From Paenibacillus urinalis (lineage in GTDB: Bacteria; Bacillota; Bacilli; Paenibacillales; Paenibacillaceae), in contig NZ_CP118108.1 in assembly GCF_028747985.1 (NCBI RefSeq), forward strand, positions 3,663,501 through 3,727,500: a DNA stretch of 64,000 nt, in the 5' to 3' direction. This document shows, piece by piece, positions 16,391 to 24,778 of the stretch. Positions within the stretch are counted from its first letter, which is position 1. Each line of letters opens with the position of its first letter. Both the position numbers and the translations under genes were made by a program. The notes under the pieces were generated by a model, which had not been told where the DNA came from, did not search any database, and was given only the letters and a program-made list of their open reading frames with translations.

Positions 16391-17869
16391 TTACAGTATG
16401 ATGGCGATCAGACCGCCAGAGCCTTCGTTAATAATGCGTCCGAGTGTTTCCTGCAGCTTGTATCTTGCATTATCCGGCATCATGGCAATCTTGCCTTGAA
16501 TGCCCTCACGCACGATAGAGTGAAGCGAACGGCCAAACATATCTGAATCCCATACCTTGATCGGATCATTCTCAAAGTCCTGCATGAGGTATCGTACAAG
16601 CTCCTCACTCTGCTTCTCTGTGCCTATAATCGGCGCGAACTCAGACTCGACATCCACGCGAATCATATGAATCGAAGGTGCTGTCGCTTTCAGTCTCACA
16701 CCAAATCTGGTTCCCTGACGGATCAGCTCCGGCTCATCAAGCGCCATTTCAGCCAGTGAAGGTGCAGCGATGCCGTAGCCTGTCGTTTTCACCATCTCGA
16801 GCGCTTCGGCAAAGCGATCATATTCTTTTTTCGCATGAGCAAAGTCCTGCATGAGCTGTAACAGATGGTCTTTGCCTCGAATCTCAATGCCCACCACTTC
16901 ATACAGAATCTGATCATACAATTCATCGGGTGCGTAGAGATCAATCTCTGCAACACCCTGCCCCATATTCATTCCGCTCAGTCCAGCGCGGTCAATGAAT
17001 TCATATTCCATGAACTGGGACACCACACGATCGACATCTCTCAACCGGCGAATGTCTTTGACTGTATCGCGCACGGAATTTTCATAATTCGAACGCAGCC
17101 AGTGATTTTCATTCAACACCATGACCCAGCTCGGCAAGTTGACGTTCACTTCATGAACCGGGAACTCATAGAGTACTTCTCTCAGTACGCCGGTTACATC
17201 ATCTTCGGTCATGGTCGCTGCACTTACAGTCATTACCGGGATATCATATTTCTCTGCTAGCTCGGCACGAAGCTGCTGTGCTTCTTCACTTTTTGGCTTG
17301 ATGGAGTTGATGATCAGAACAAATGGCTTACCGACCTCTTTGAGCTCAGCGATGACTCGCTCTTCGGACTCCACATAGGACTCCCGCGGAATCTCGGCAA
17401 TGGTTCCATCTGTCGTTACGACAACGCCGAGCGTGGAATGCTCTTGAATTACCTTGCGTGTGCCAATTTCGGCTGCTTCCTGAAAAGGAATCGGCTCTTC
17501 GAACCAAGGCGTCGATATCATCCGCGGTCCATTCTCATCCTCGTAGCCTTTCGCTCCTTCTACCGCATATCCTACACAGTCTACCAGTCTCACATTAACA
17601 TCCAGGCCGTCGGCCACTTTGATCTGCACTGCCGTATTAGGCACAAACTTCGGCTCTGTTGTCATGATGGTCTTACCCGCAGCGCTCTGCGGCAATTCGT
17701 CTACTGCACGGACACGATCGGAATCGCTTGTAATGTTTGGCAGTACGATCGTTTCCATGAAGCGTTTAATGAATGTGGATTTTCCTGTGCGAACTGCGCC
17801 GACAACACCAAGATAAATGTCCCCGCCAGTGCGTTCGGCAATGTCTTTGAAAATGTCTACTTTTTCCAA
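16391..17869 (-). CDS. spoIVA: Stage IV sporulation protein A, spore coat base-layer ATPase
   Basis: Mother-cell protein that uses ATP hydrolysis to polymerise around the forespore and anchor the coat. The 492-aa length equals that of B. subtilis SpoIVA. A Walker A motif GAVRTGKSTFIKRF lies near residue 25, with LVDCVGYAVEGAKGYEDE following; the C-terminus ending GGLIAIIL is typical. The start is TTG at 17869 with an AGGAGGGG site. A candidate SigE promoter lies about 200 bases upstream (18067-18096), as expected for a mother-cell gene. Confidence 0.97.
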   Translation of the reverse strand: MEKVDIFKDIAERTGGDIYLGVVGAVRTGKSTFIKRFMETIVLPNITSDSDRVRAVDELPQSAAGKTIMTTEPKFVPNTAVQIKVADGLDVNVRLVDCVGYAVEGAKGYEDENGPRMISTPWFEEPIPFQEAAEIGTRKVIQEHSTLGVVVTTDGTIAEIPRESYVESEERVIAELKEVGKPFVLIINSIKPKSEEAQQLRAELAEKYDIPVMTVSAATMTEDDVTGVLREVLYEFPVHEVNVNLPSWVMVLNENHWLRSNYENSVRDTVKDIRRLRDVDRVVSQFMEYEFIDRAGLSGMNMGQGVAEIDLYAPDELYDQILYEVVGIEIRGKDHLLQLMQDFAHAKKEYDRFAEALEMVKTTGYGIAAPSLAEMALDEPELIRQGTRFGVRLKATAPSIHMIRVDVESEFAPIIGTEKQSEELVRYLMQDFENDPIKVWDSDMFGRSLHSIVREGIQGKIAMMPDNARYKLQETLGRIINEGSGGLIAIIL

Positions 17870-18066
17870 GTGAAATCCCCTCCTAAAAATACTCCGAAGG
17901 AAAAATGCTAAAGAGCATCCGCTTCGTTTTCAATCAGACGTTAAACCCTGTAAGCGGTAGAACAGCTTATAAAAATTGCCCGGAAGTCGTCCGCCGCCGA
18001 CAATCACATTCTGATCAAAGAGAGAAGATGAGCGGCGTAACTCGTACATGCTTTTGGACTAGTATC

Positions 18067-18096
18067 ATAGTATGTACATGACCACTGCGGTATGAC
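18067..18096 (-). promoter_or_regulatory. Candidate SigE promoter for spoIVA
   Basis: In the spoIVA sense GTCATAC is followed, 16 bases after its ATA, by CATACTAT. The SigE pattern is ATA, 16-18 bases, CATACAHT; seven of eight -10 bases agree. It is 198 bases before the TTG start of spoIVA, a known SigE-dependent gene in B. subtilis. Confidence 0.5.
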
Positions 18097-18195
18097 GCCT
18101 TTTCTAAAATTTCTATCACCAGACCTGATTTCTTTGATGATAGACGTCACCCTCTGCAGTCCATCCACACTCAATATATGAACCGCAGGCGCTTT

Positions 18196-18870
18196 TTAGA
18201 ACGTTCATCTAGGCGTTCCATTTTTATCTCCCTCTCAAACGCTCCATTTTTATCTCCCTCTCTCCGGTTGCTTCGCAAAAGTCGTTCGGGATCTAAAAAT
18301 TCCACTGAAGTTTTTTTGTTGGTGGCTCGAGGCTGGTAATTCACTTGAAAGCTCAAGGCGTTCCTTCTTTAGCTACTCGCTGACGTTCCATTTTTAACTC
18401 TCTCTCAGACGTTCCATTTTTATCTCCCTCCCTCCGGTTGCTTCGCAAAAGTCGTTCGGGATCTAAAAATTCCACTGAAGTTTTTTTGTAGGTGGCTCGA
18501 GGTTGGTCATTCGCTTGAAAGCTCAAGACGTTCCTTCTTTAGCTACTCGCTGACGTTCCGTTTATTGCTCCTTGTCAGACGTTCCATTTTTACCTCCCTC
18601 CCTCCGGTTGCTTCGCAAAAGTCGTTCAGGATCTAAAAATTCCACTGAAGTTTTTTCTAGGTAGCTCGAGGATGGTAGTTCGCTTAAAGGACTAAACGCA
18701 TTCCTTCTTTAGCTCCTCGCGACGTTCCATTTTTAGTTCCTCTCAGACGTTCCATTTTTACCTCCCTCCCTCCGGTTGCTTCGCAAAAGTCGTTCGGGAT
18801 CTAAAAATTCCACTGAAGTTTTTTTGTAGGTGGCTCGAGGCTAGTAATTCACTTAAAGAGGCACTCTCTC
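18196..18870. repeat. Four tandem copies of a 170-bp repeat upstream of spoIVA
   Basis: Near-identical cores of about 89 bp lie at 18244-18332, 18414-18502, 18584-18671 and 18752-18840. The internal marker CTCCGGTTGCTTCG recurs at 18262, 18432, 18602 and 18770, giving periods of 170, 170 and 168 bases. Sequences between cores are more divergent but related. On the minus strand each core has GGAGGGAGGGAG six bases before ATGGAACG, and each can be read as a short basic peptide containing EFLDPERLLRSNRR. Because the period is not a multiple of three, these frames do not join. It fills most of the gene-free 1,067 bases between spoIVA and the yphF-like gene. Confidence 0.9.
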
Positions 18871-18901
18871 AAGGGCGCAAGGCGCTTCCATCTCTACGCA
18901 C

Positions 18902-18926
18902 AAAAAAAACCGCCAATCTGGCGGCT
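18902..18926 (-). terminator. Intrinsic terminator after the YphF-like gene
   Basis: CCGCC, a five-base loop and GGCGG are followed by eight T in the minus sense, ten bases after the stop of the lipoprotein gene. It insulates that gene from the repeat array. Confidence 0.85.
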
Positions 18927-18936
18927 TCGGATATAT

Positions 18937-19698
18937 TTATTCTAGTACTGCAATAGGGGCTGTGCCATCCCAATGATAAGGCAATGATTTGACTGGTACA
19001 TGATGCGATCGCTCTGTAAGTATCTCTCTAAGATCCTCAGTTTGAGAAGGGGTAAGCTTCTCCCGCTCAATCACCTGCATAATATCTATTGCATAATCGG
19101 CATATACATTTCCTTGATCATCAAGCAGATACGGAAGAACTTCTCCGGAGTATACACTCTTTAACTCCTGCAACTGATTGGCACCGCTCTGCAGCTTGTC
19201 CAGATCCACCCGAAATACACCCGGGGAAACCTCCTCTGACACAGGCCACTCATTATGTGTAGATCTGTATGTCTGAACGGAACGATGAACATCGTTTACA
19301 CGCTGCACCGTCGTAAGCTCCATTACCTTCACAACCGGGTCTGTCTCTTCATTCTGAAGCAGATAATATACGCTGCCGCCTTTTTCGAATGCAGTATTCG
19401 GTATATCATCCAGATATCCCTGCTGCTCCAGCTTGTTCAGATCAATTCGAAACTTTTCGTATCTTGGCGTCTCGTTACCAGCCGTAATCATAGGCAAAAT
19501 ATGCTGGTCTGACTGGAAGGAGTCAATCGCATTCTGAATTCTATTAACACTGTCATCATAGTTCACAATTACAGCCTCTGATTCACTGCTTGTCCCCGGA
19601 TACATACAGCCTGTCAACATGACCAGGGCCAGAAGAAATACGCCGAGCACAACAAACCGAAGCTTCCCCATACCGAATCGTTCTTGATTATGTGACAT
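18937..19698 (-). CDS. YphF-like lipoprotein of unknown function
   Basis: A 253-aa protein with a signal peptide and lipobox ALVMLTGC, so it is probably a membrane-anchored lipoprotein on the outer face of the cell membrane with its acylated Cys near residue 31. The remainder is soluble, with two similar halves each containing a phrase like RFRIDLNKL/FRVDLDKL. Position next to spoIVA and before a DUF2768 gene matches yphF in B. subtilis, and that is the basis for the name. AGGAAGG lies seven bases before the ATG. Function unknown. Confidence 0.75.
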   Translation of the reverse strand: MSHNQERFGMGKLRFVVLGVFLLALVMLTGCMYPGTSSESEAVIVNYDDSVNRIQNAIDSFQSDQHILPMITAGNETPRYEKFRIDLNKLEQQGYLDDIPNTAFEKGGSVYYLLQNEETDPVVKVMELTTVQRVNDVHRSVQTYRSTHNEWPVSEEVSPGVFRVDLDKLQSGANQLQELKSVYSGEVLPYLLDDQGNVYADYAIDIMQVIEREKLTPSQTEDLREILTERSHHVPVKSLPYHWDGTAPIAVLE

Positions 19699-19733
19699 CG
19701 CAAGTCCTTCCTATTCTGAATCAATATCTAAAA

Positions 19734-20090
19734 TCACCACAATTCATCACGTTCAGCCTGCTGTTTCTCAAGCTGCTTGCGGATGGCGGCCTTTAATTTG
19801 TCCTCTGGAAGCTCTACGACAACTGAATCACGGATCACCGCCTGACAAGCAAGCCGGGTTCCATCATTCAGCCAAGTTCCCAGTTTGTTTATTTCAGCCG
19901 TACTCGGATCACTCAGGTTCTTGCGTTCCTGCTCTTGGACCTTTACCTTGCACATCAGGCAGCCCGCCTTCCCCCCGCAGCGGGTAGGAATATGGACTCC
20001 TGCACTTCGCCCAGCTTGAAGCAACGTTGTGCCCTGCTTGACTGTAATTTCCTTGCGCGCCGGCAAAAACGTTACCTTCACATTCATCAT
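19734..20090 (-). CDS. [2Fe-2S] ferredoxin-like protein
   Basis: About 118 aa; the start MMNVKVTFLPARKE at 20090 has AGGAAGG nearby, while an ATG frame start at 20126 lacks a site. The plant-type ferredoxin pattern is visible as CGGKAGCLMC followed by a fourth cysteine in TRLACQ, ligands for a 2Fe-2S cluster. The C-terminus is a charged helix (LEKQQAERDELW). It lies just after a nucleotidyltransferase-fold gene and before the YphF-like gene. An electron-transfer role is likely, but its partner is unknown. Confidence 0.85.
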   Translation of the reverse strand: MMNVKVTFLPARKEITVKQGTTLLQAGRSAGVHIPTRCGGKAGCLMCKVKVQEQERKNLSDPSTAEINKLGTWLNDGTRLACQAVIRDSVVVELPEDKLKAAIRKQLEKQQAERDELW

Positions 20091-20129
20091 TAACTTCCTT
20101 CCTGAGCAGTTTCCTACTGGATCCATCGT

Positions 20130-20750
20130 TTAAATTCTAGTATTCAGCAGCTCCTCTACCCTTCTTACATCTTGATCGGACCATACATTCCTTCCGATGA
20201 GCTCTTGAATGAGGGGCATGTGCTGCTCCAAGCTCTTGCTCATTTTTGCGGCGATGGGAATATAACGATCCTCTCTTTGGCGTAATACATTGAATAGCAG
20301 CTCATGACTGAGCGGAGTTAGCTTAACCATCGCCGCTCCCTGGACACTGTAAGGTACAGCATAGGAGCTTAACAGTTCAACTTCTGTGCGATAAAACGAC
20401 CCCTCAGTACATATCTCAAACCCGCCGGACAGCTCAACTGCGATATCCTCAATGCGGTAATGGCTTAGCAGGGAAGTATAGGTGCCGCTGCGGTCCAAAA
20501 CCTGTTCATCTATTTGCTTGTCCCGAGCGAGTCTATGCAGTAATTTGGCAACCCGAAGCTCAGCATAAATATCAATGTCATTCGGTGGTTTAGAGAGCTC
20601 AACGCCCTGGAGCATTAAACTGCTGCTTCCTCCCAATAACCAGAGATAGTCATTTGTATTCCACATGTTGATTAACAATTTCAAAGATCGATCCAGCACC
20701 TCATCATGACTCCATTCATTTGGTGAAAATAGCCCTGCCAATCGGCTCAC
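20130..20750 (-). CDS. Nucleotidyltransferase-fold protein
   Basis: The 206-aa protein contains LWLLGGSSSLMLQG followed by PPNDIDIYAE, the GG-S and D-x-D pattern of the polymerase-beta-like nucleotidyltransferase fold. The rest has no recognisable signature. It is encoded 40 bases before the ferredoxin gene and may be co-transcribed with it. The family includes antitoxin-like enzymes and uncharacterised housekeeping proteins; no toxin partner is next to it, so a toxin-antitoxin role is not supported. Confidence 0.65.
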   Translation of the reverse strand: MSRLAGLFSPNEWSHDEVLDRSLKLLINMWNTNDYLWLLGGSSSLMLQGVELSKPPNDIDIYAELRVAKLLHRLARDKQIDEQVLDRSGTYTSLLSHYRIEDIAVELSGGFEICTEGSFYRTEVELLSSYAVPYSVQGAAMVKLTPLSHELLFNVLRQREDRYIPIAAKMSKSLEQHMPLIQELIGRNVWSDQDVRRVEELLNTRI

Positions 20751-20846
20751 CTTCCCTTTTATCCTTTAAGTACAAATCTTGATGCTTCAGTAAGCTTGCC
20801 GCTTATATGTTATAGCAGGGATCAATCAAAAACTAACTCATAGCTG

Positions 20847-21026
20847 CTACATGATTGACACTACGCCGCTGAAGAAACCAACTAACATGATAATAAAAGC
20901 AATGACGGATAAAATCCCTTTTATTATACCCTTAGTTTTGGCTCTGGCAAAAGTAATGAGAAAAACAGACACTCCCATAATCAAAATTGCGATAATGGAC
21001 AGCCACATTTTATCCATTGCACTCAT
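20847..21026 (-). CDS. DUF2768-type small membrane protein (YphE-like)
   Basis: A 59-aa frame starting MSAMDKMWLSIIAI and ending GVVSIM, with two hydrophobic segments joined by a short basic loop (RAKTKG). GGGAGC lies eight bases before the ATG. In B. subtilis yphE, a protein of this size and type, lies between gpsA and yphF, and the position here is equivalent. Function unknown; the order next to sporulation genes suggests, but does not show, a link to sporulation. Confidence 0.75.
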   Translation of the reverse strand: MSAMDKMWLSIIAILIMGVSVFLITFARAKTKGIIKGILSVIAFIIMLVGFFSGVVSIM

Positions 21027-21130
21027 GATTTGCTCCCTTTCGCTGCAACATTATTTTAGGTACGTTTGTCCATAAACACGACCTATTATATCACGAAAAG
21101 CAGACCTGAACTTCCAAATAAAAGAAAAAA

Positions 21131-21169
21131 AGAACAAAGATCACAGGCTGCTGCCTCGCTCTTTGTTCT
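21131..21169 (-). terminator. Intrinsic terminator after spoVIF
   Basis: AGAACAAAGA pairs with TCTTTGTTCT, with a 19-base loop that can itself partly fold, followed by seven T in the minus sense. It lies just after the spoVIF stop. Confidence 0.85.
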
Positions 21170-21179
21170 AGATCAAACC

Positions 21180-21455
21180 TTATTTCTTTTTCATCATCAT
21201 TTTCATGATTGCTTCCATGTTACTTGGATTCATACCGCTCTTTTTAACAGCATTTACGATTTCTTTAATTGTTTCTTCACTGACCGGTATATTGGCCATT
21301 GCAGAGACCTGTTTAATTAGTGTCCGCAGCTGTGCTTCATTTTGCATTGTAGAAGGCTTAACCGTATTGGCCAATTTTTTGACGGCCCCTTCGGATATTT
21401 TCTTACCGGTCTTCTTGTTAATCGCATCCAAAGCATCCTTAGAAAAATCTCCCAT
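21180..21455 (-). CDS. spoVIF: Stage VI sporulation protein F
   Basis: The 91-aa protein matches the SpoVIF family, coat-assembly factors acting late in the mother cell. Visible hallmarks are the small size, the N-terminal DALDAINKKTGKKISE helix, and a C-terminal methionine- and lysine-rich tail ending MKMMMKKK. GAGGGGAA precedes the ATG. It is a single-gene unit between gpsA and the DUF2768 gene, with a terminator after it and a candidate SigK promoter before it, which fits late mother-cell expression. Confidence 0.85.
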   Translation of the reverse strand: MGDFSKDALDAINKKTGKKISEGAVKKLANTVKPSTMQNEAQLRTLIKQVSAMANIPVSEETIKEIVNAVKKSGMNPSNMEAIMKMMMKKK

Positions 21456-21486
21456 TTATTCCCCTCCTCAAGACAAAAACTCACAA

Positions 21487-21514
21487 TATCATATGAGCTG
21501 TCTTAGGGAAAGGT
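21487..21514 (-). promoter_or_regulatory. Candidate SigK promoter for spoVIF
   Basis: In the spoVIF sense an AC is followed after 17 bases by CATATGATA, matching the SigK pattern AC, 16-17 bases, CATANNNTA. It lies about 35 bases before the ATG. Confidence 0.5.
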
Positions 21515-21573
21515 GATGGACTCCACAATTCTAGGGCTCCAGCCTACGAAAAGAACGAACGAGCTTAAATCTG

Positions 21574-22614
21574 TTATTTATGCCATTGCTCCCAGGTCTC
21601 AAGCTTCATAACTTCCATCTCCGTCTTGGGATCGCGACCCATAAGTGCTTCTACTGCCGTACGACTGTCCTTGCCTGTGAACAACACTTGATAGAGCTGG
21701 TCAGCAATCGGCATCTGTACATTGTATTTGATCGATATGGCGTGTGCGGCCTCCGTTGTACGGATTCCCTCCACCACCATCCCCATTGCTTCAAGTACTT
21801 CATTCAGTGGTTTGCCCTGACCAAGCGCGTATCCAGCCCGCCAGTTCCGGCTATGTTTACTCGTCGCTGTCACGACAAGATCCCCAACACCCGCAAGGCC
21901 AGAGAAGGTGAGCGGATTCGCTCCCATCTGGACGCCTACTCTCGAAATCTCGGCAAGTCCTCTCGTTATAATCGCGGCCTTGGCATTATCTCCAAATCCG
22001 AGACCATCCGACATTCCTGCACCGAGAGCAATGATGTTCTTGAGTGCCCCAGCCAGTTCAACACCTACTTGATCCCGATTGGTATAGACTCTGAAGTTAA
22101 CATTCATAAACAGATCTCTTGCGTAGTTTGCCTTGTCATCGTTTAATGCTGCCACAACAATCGTCGTAGGATTGCGCTTCACTACTTCTTCGGCATGACT
22201 CGGCCCTGACAAGACGACAATATCGCCCTCAGCGCAGTCCAAATCTTCCGCAATCACGGTGGACATCCTTTTCAAGCTGGGAAGCTCAAATCCCTTGGTT
22301 GCATGAATAATGAGGGTACCCTTCGTATAGTACGGTTTCAACTGCAGAACTACCGCTCGCATCGCAGAAGAAGGAGCCACGATAATTATAGCGCTCGTGC
22401 CCTTTACTGCTTCTTCCATATCACTGGAGGCTACAATACGATCTGACAGGGTGACGCCGGGCAGGTAACGACTGTTTGTGTGCTGCAGATTGATTTCTGC
22501 CGCCTGCTGTTCACTTCTCGTCCACACATATACATCATGTCCATTATCAGCGAGCACACTTGCAAGTGCGGTTCCCCAGCTTCCAGCTACCAATAGCGTT
22601 ACTTTTTTAGACAA
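21574..22614 (-). CDS. gpsA: Glycerol-3-phosphate dehydrogenase [NAD(P)+]
   Basis: Reduces dihydroxyacetone phosphate to sn-glycerol 3-phosphate for phospholipid synthesis. The 346-aa protein has the N-terminal dinucleotide loop VAGSWGTALASVLA, the AGALKNIIALGAGMSDGLGFG substrate region (catalytic Lys) and the C-terminal helical domain. The start is TTG at 22614 with GGGAGGAAA upstream, overlapping the end of plsY by eight bases. GpsA supplies the acceptor used by the neighbouring PlsY acyltransferase. Confidence 0.96.
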   Translation of the reverse strand: MSKKVTLLVAGSWGTALASVLADNGHDVYVWTRSEQQAAEINLQHTNSRYLPGVTLSDRIVASSDMEEAVKGTSAIIIVAPSSAMRAVVLQLKPYYTKGTLIIHATKGFELPSLKRMSTVIAEDLDCAEGDIVVLSGPSHAEEVVKRNPTTIVVAALNDDKANYARDLFMNVNFRVYTNRDQVGVELAGALKNIIALGAGMSDGLGFGDNAKAAIITRGLAEISRVGVQMGANPLTFSGLAGVGDLVVTATSKHSRNWRAGYALGQGKPLNEVLEAMGMVVEGIRTTEAAHAISIKYNVQMPIADQLYQVLFTGKDSRTAVEALMGRDPKTEMEVMKLETWEQWHK

Positions 22615-23227
22615 CCCGGTTTCCTCCCTTCGATGAACTGGATCCTAACTTGTTCTCCTTACCCTGAATCAACTTCGTAATATTTGTACGATGTCTCCAA
22701 AATGCAAAGATACAAATAATGAAGCTTGACCAGAATAGGGGCCAAGGATATAGAAGAATAAGTAAAAATAATGGCGTCAAAAAGACGAAGATTAAAGAAC
22801 CGAGCGATACATATCTTGTAATGAAAATCGATAGAATCGCAATAATCCCTGCATACAATGCAGGCAAAAAGCAGAGAGTCGCTAATACACCAATGGCTGT
22901 CGCGATCCCCTTTCCACCACGAAATCGGAAGAATACCGGCCAGTTATGACCTATAATGGCACTAATACCGCAAAGTGCTGGCACCCAGGCCGAATCGCCT
23001 CCCAGCCATTTGCCGATCCATACCGCAGCAACGCCCTTAGCAATATCCAGGGCCAGTACAAGAATGGCCGGCCCTTTGCCAAGTGTTCTCAGCGTATTCG
23101 TGGCACCTGCATTTCCACTTCCATGATCCCGAATATCAATACCCTTCATCAGCTTACCAAATAAAAAGCTAAAGCTTACCGATCCCAGAAGATAGCTGAC
23201 GATTATAGCTGTGATTGACCAAACCAC
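22607..23227 (-). CDS. plsY: Glycerol-3-phosphate acyltransferase PlsY
   Basis: Integral membrane enzyme transferring an acyl group from acyl-phosphate to glycerol 3-phosphate, the first acylation of phospholipid synthesis. The 206-aa protein has several membrane segments and the conserved loops GSGNAGATNTLR and GHNWPVFFRFRGGKG. The C-terminus is basic and serine-rich (GSSSSKGGNRVV). It lies 12 bases after der and overlaps gpsA, forming a der-plsY-gpsA unit. Confidence 0.95.
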   Translation of the reverse strand: MVWSITAIIVSYLLGSVSFSFLFGKLMKGIDIRDHGSGNAGATNTLRTLGKGPAILVLALDIAKGVAAVWIGKWLGGDSAWVPALCGISAIIGHNWPVFFRFRGGKGIATAIGVLATLCFLPALYAGIIAILSIFITRYVSLGSLIFVFLTPLFLLILLYPWPLFWSSFIICIFAFWRHRTNITKLIQGKENKLGSSSSKGGNRVV

Positions 23228-23239
23228 ATTGATTCTCTC

Positions 23240-24562
23240 CTAACTCTCATCAGACTTGCGCCGAGTAAATATTCTAATCGGTGTACCTTCAAAATTAAAA
23301 GCAGCACGGATCTTGTTCTCCAAGTAGCGCTCATATGAGAAATGCATTAATTCTGGATCATTCACGAATACAACGATTGTCGGAGGCTTAACGGCTACTT
23401 GTGTTACATAATTAATCCGCAGCCTTCTTCCTTTATCCGTTGGTGGCGGATTAATTGCAACTGCATCGGATACAACATCGTTAAGCAGATGCGTCTGTAC
23501 ACGCATAACATGCTGCTGAGAAACATGCTGCACAACAGGAAGCAATTTTTGTAAACGCTGTTTCGTTTTTGCAGACAAAAATACGATAGGAGCATACGTC
23601 ATGAATAGGAAATGATCACGGATCTTCTTCTCAAATTCATGCATTGTTTTGTCATCCTTGTCGACAACATCCCATTTGTTCACAACAAACAAGGAGGCTT
23701 TGCCCGCCTCATAAGCGTACCCTGCAATATGCTTGTCCTGCTCAATAATGCCTTCTTCACCATTAATCACGATGAGAACAACATCCGCTCGTTCAATAGC
23801 ACGCATCGCACGCATTACGCTGTATTTCTCGGTCGTTTCATATACCTTCCCGCGTTTACGCATACCCGCCGTATCAATCAATACATAACGTTGTCCATCT
23901 TTTTCAAACGGAGTATCGATGGCATCCCGGGTTGTACCCGCAATGTCACTGACAATCACTCGTTCCTCGCCCAAAATCGCATTAACCAGCGATGATTTCC
24001 CTACATTCGGACGTCCAATCAGAGCAACACGAATAACATCCTCATCGTATTCATCATCTTCAAGTACAGGCAGATTGTTCGTAATGGCGTCCAGCAGATC
24101 GCCAATTCCGGTACCATGACTTCCTGATACACCAATCGGATCCCCGAAACCTAATGAGTAGAACTCATAGATCAGATCGCTTCTACCGATGTTGTCCACC
24201 TTGTTAACAGCTACAATTACTGGCTTGCCTGAGCGATACAGCATTTGTGCTACTTCTTCATCGGATTGCGTAACACCTGTCTTCGCGTCACACATAAATA
24301 CAATAACATCCGCTTCTTCGATGGCGAGTTCAGCCTGCATACGGATGGATTTGATAATAATATCCTCACCGTCAATCTCAATACCTCCGGTATCGATGAC
24401 GCTGAAAGGCTTGCCGTTCCATTCTGCAACACCATATAGCCGATCACGGGTGATACCCGGCTTGTCTTCCACAATGGCCAGCCGGTCGCCGATGATTCGG
24501 TTAAAGATCGTTGACTTCCCCACATTCGGTCGCCCGACTATAGCCACAACGGGTCTTGCCAT
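23240..24562 (-). CDS. der: Ribosome biogenesis GTPase Der
   Basis: Essential double-domain GTPase (EngA) for 50S subunit maturation. The 440-aa protein has two P-loops, [14 protein letters not shown] near the start and [14 protein letters not shown] near residue 185, two DTGG/DTAG switch motifs and two NKWD/NKVD specificity motifs, plus a KH-like C-terminal domain. The start [10 protein letters not shown] at 24562 has AGGAGGAG seven bases upstream; the upstream in-frame extension lacks a site. A hairpin (24703-24729) separates it from the S1-domain gene. Confidence 0.96.
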   Translation of the reverse strand: MARPVVAIVGRPNVGKSTIFNRIIGDRLAIVEDKPGITRDRLYGVAEWNGKPFSVIDTGGIEIDGEDIIIKSIRMQAELAIEEADVIVFMCDAKTGVTQSDEEVAQMLYRSGKPVIVAVNKVDNIGRSDLIYEFYSLGFGDPIGVSGSHGTGIGDLLDAITNNLPVLEDDEYDEDVIRVALIGRPNVGKSSLVNAILGEERVIVSDIAGTTRDAIDTPFEKDGQRYVLIDTAGMRKRGKVYETTEKYSVMRAMRAIERADVVLIVINGEEGIIEQDKHIAGYAYEAGKASLFVVNKWDVVDKDDKTMHEFEKKIRDHFLFMTYAPIVFLSAKTKQRLQKLLPVVQHVSQQHVMRVQTHLLNDVVSDAVAINPPPTDKGRRLRINYVTQVAVKPPTIVVFVNDPELMHFSYERYLENKIRAAFNFEGTPIRIFTRRKSDES

Positions 24563-24702
24563 AAATACACTCCTCCTGTCACATCTTACGCTCATATCAT
24601 AGCAAAAAATAGTTCATTTATATACATAGAACTAAAGATTCGAAACAAAACGCAGGCATTTTGATACCTTGATATCCAAAAAACACGCTTCGAACGACAA
24701 TC

Positions 24703-24729
24703 GGCGAACCCCGGAGGGTTCGCCAATTC
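24703..24729. repeat. GC-rich hairpin between the S1-domain gene and der
   Basis: GGCGAACC pairs with GGTTCGCC, with CC/GG extending the stem around a very short loop. In the minus sense it is followed by GATTGTCG, so the T-run is poor. It may be a weak or factor-assisted terminator for the S1-domain gene, or an RNA-stability hairpin. Confidence 0.5.
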
Positions 24730-24778
24730 CATTAGCCACTATACACTGCCAGATATAAATCTTATGTTAAAGTGATAA

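Noticed and set aside
18171..18356. A 61-codon frame as a normal protein gene
   Set aside because: It is one unit of the 170-bp array starting with TTG. Other units give similar frames that end differently, so a protein-coding role is uncertain and it is described under the repeat.
18196..18870. CRISPR array
   Set aside because: The unit is 170 bp with 89-bp cores and related, not unique, spacers. There are no cas genes nearby.
20130..20750. Toxin-antitoxin antitoxin for the nucleotidyltransferase-fold protein
   Set aside because: No HEPN-type or other toxin partner lies beside it; its neighbours are a ferredoxin and a small membrane protein.
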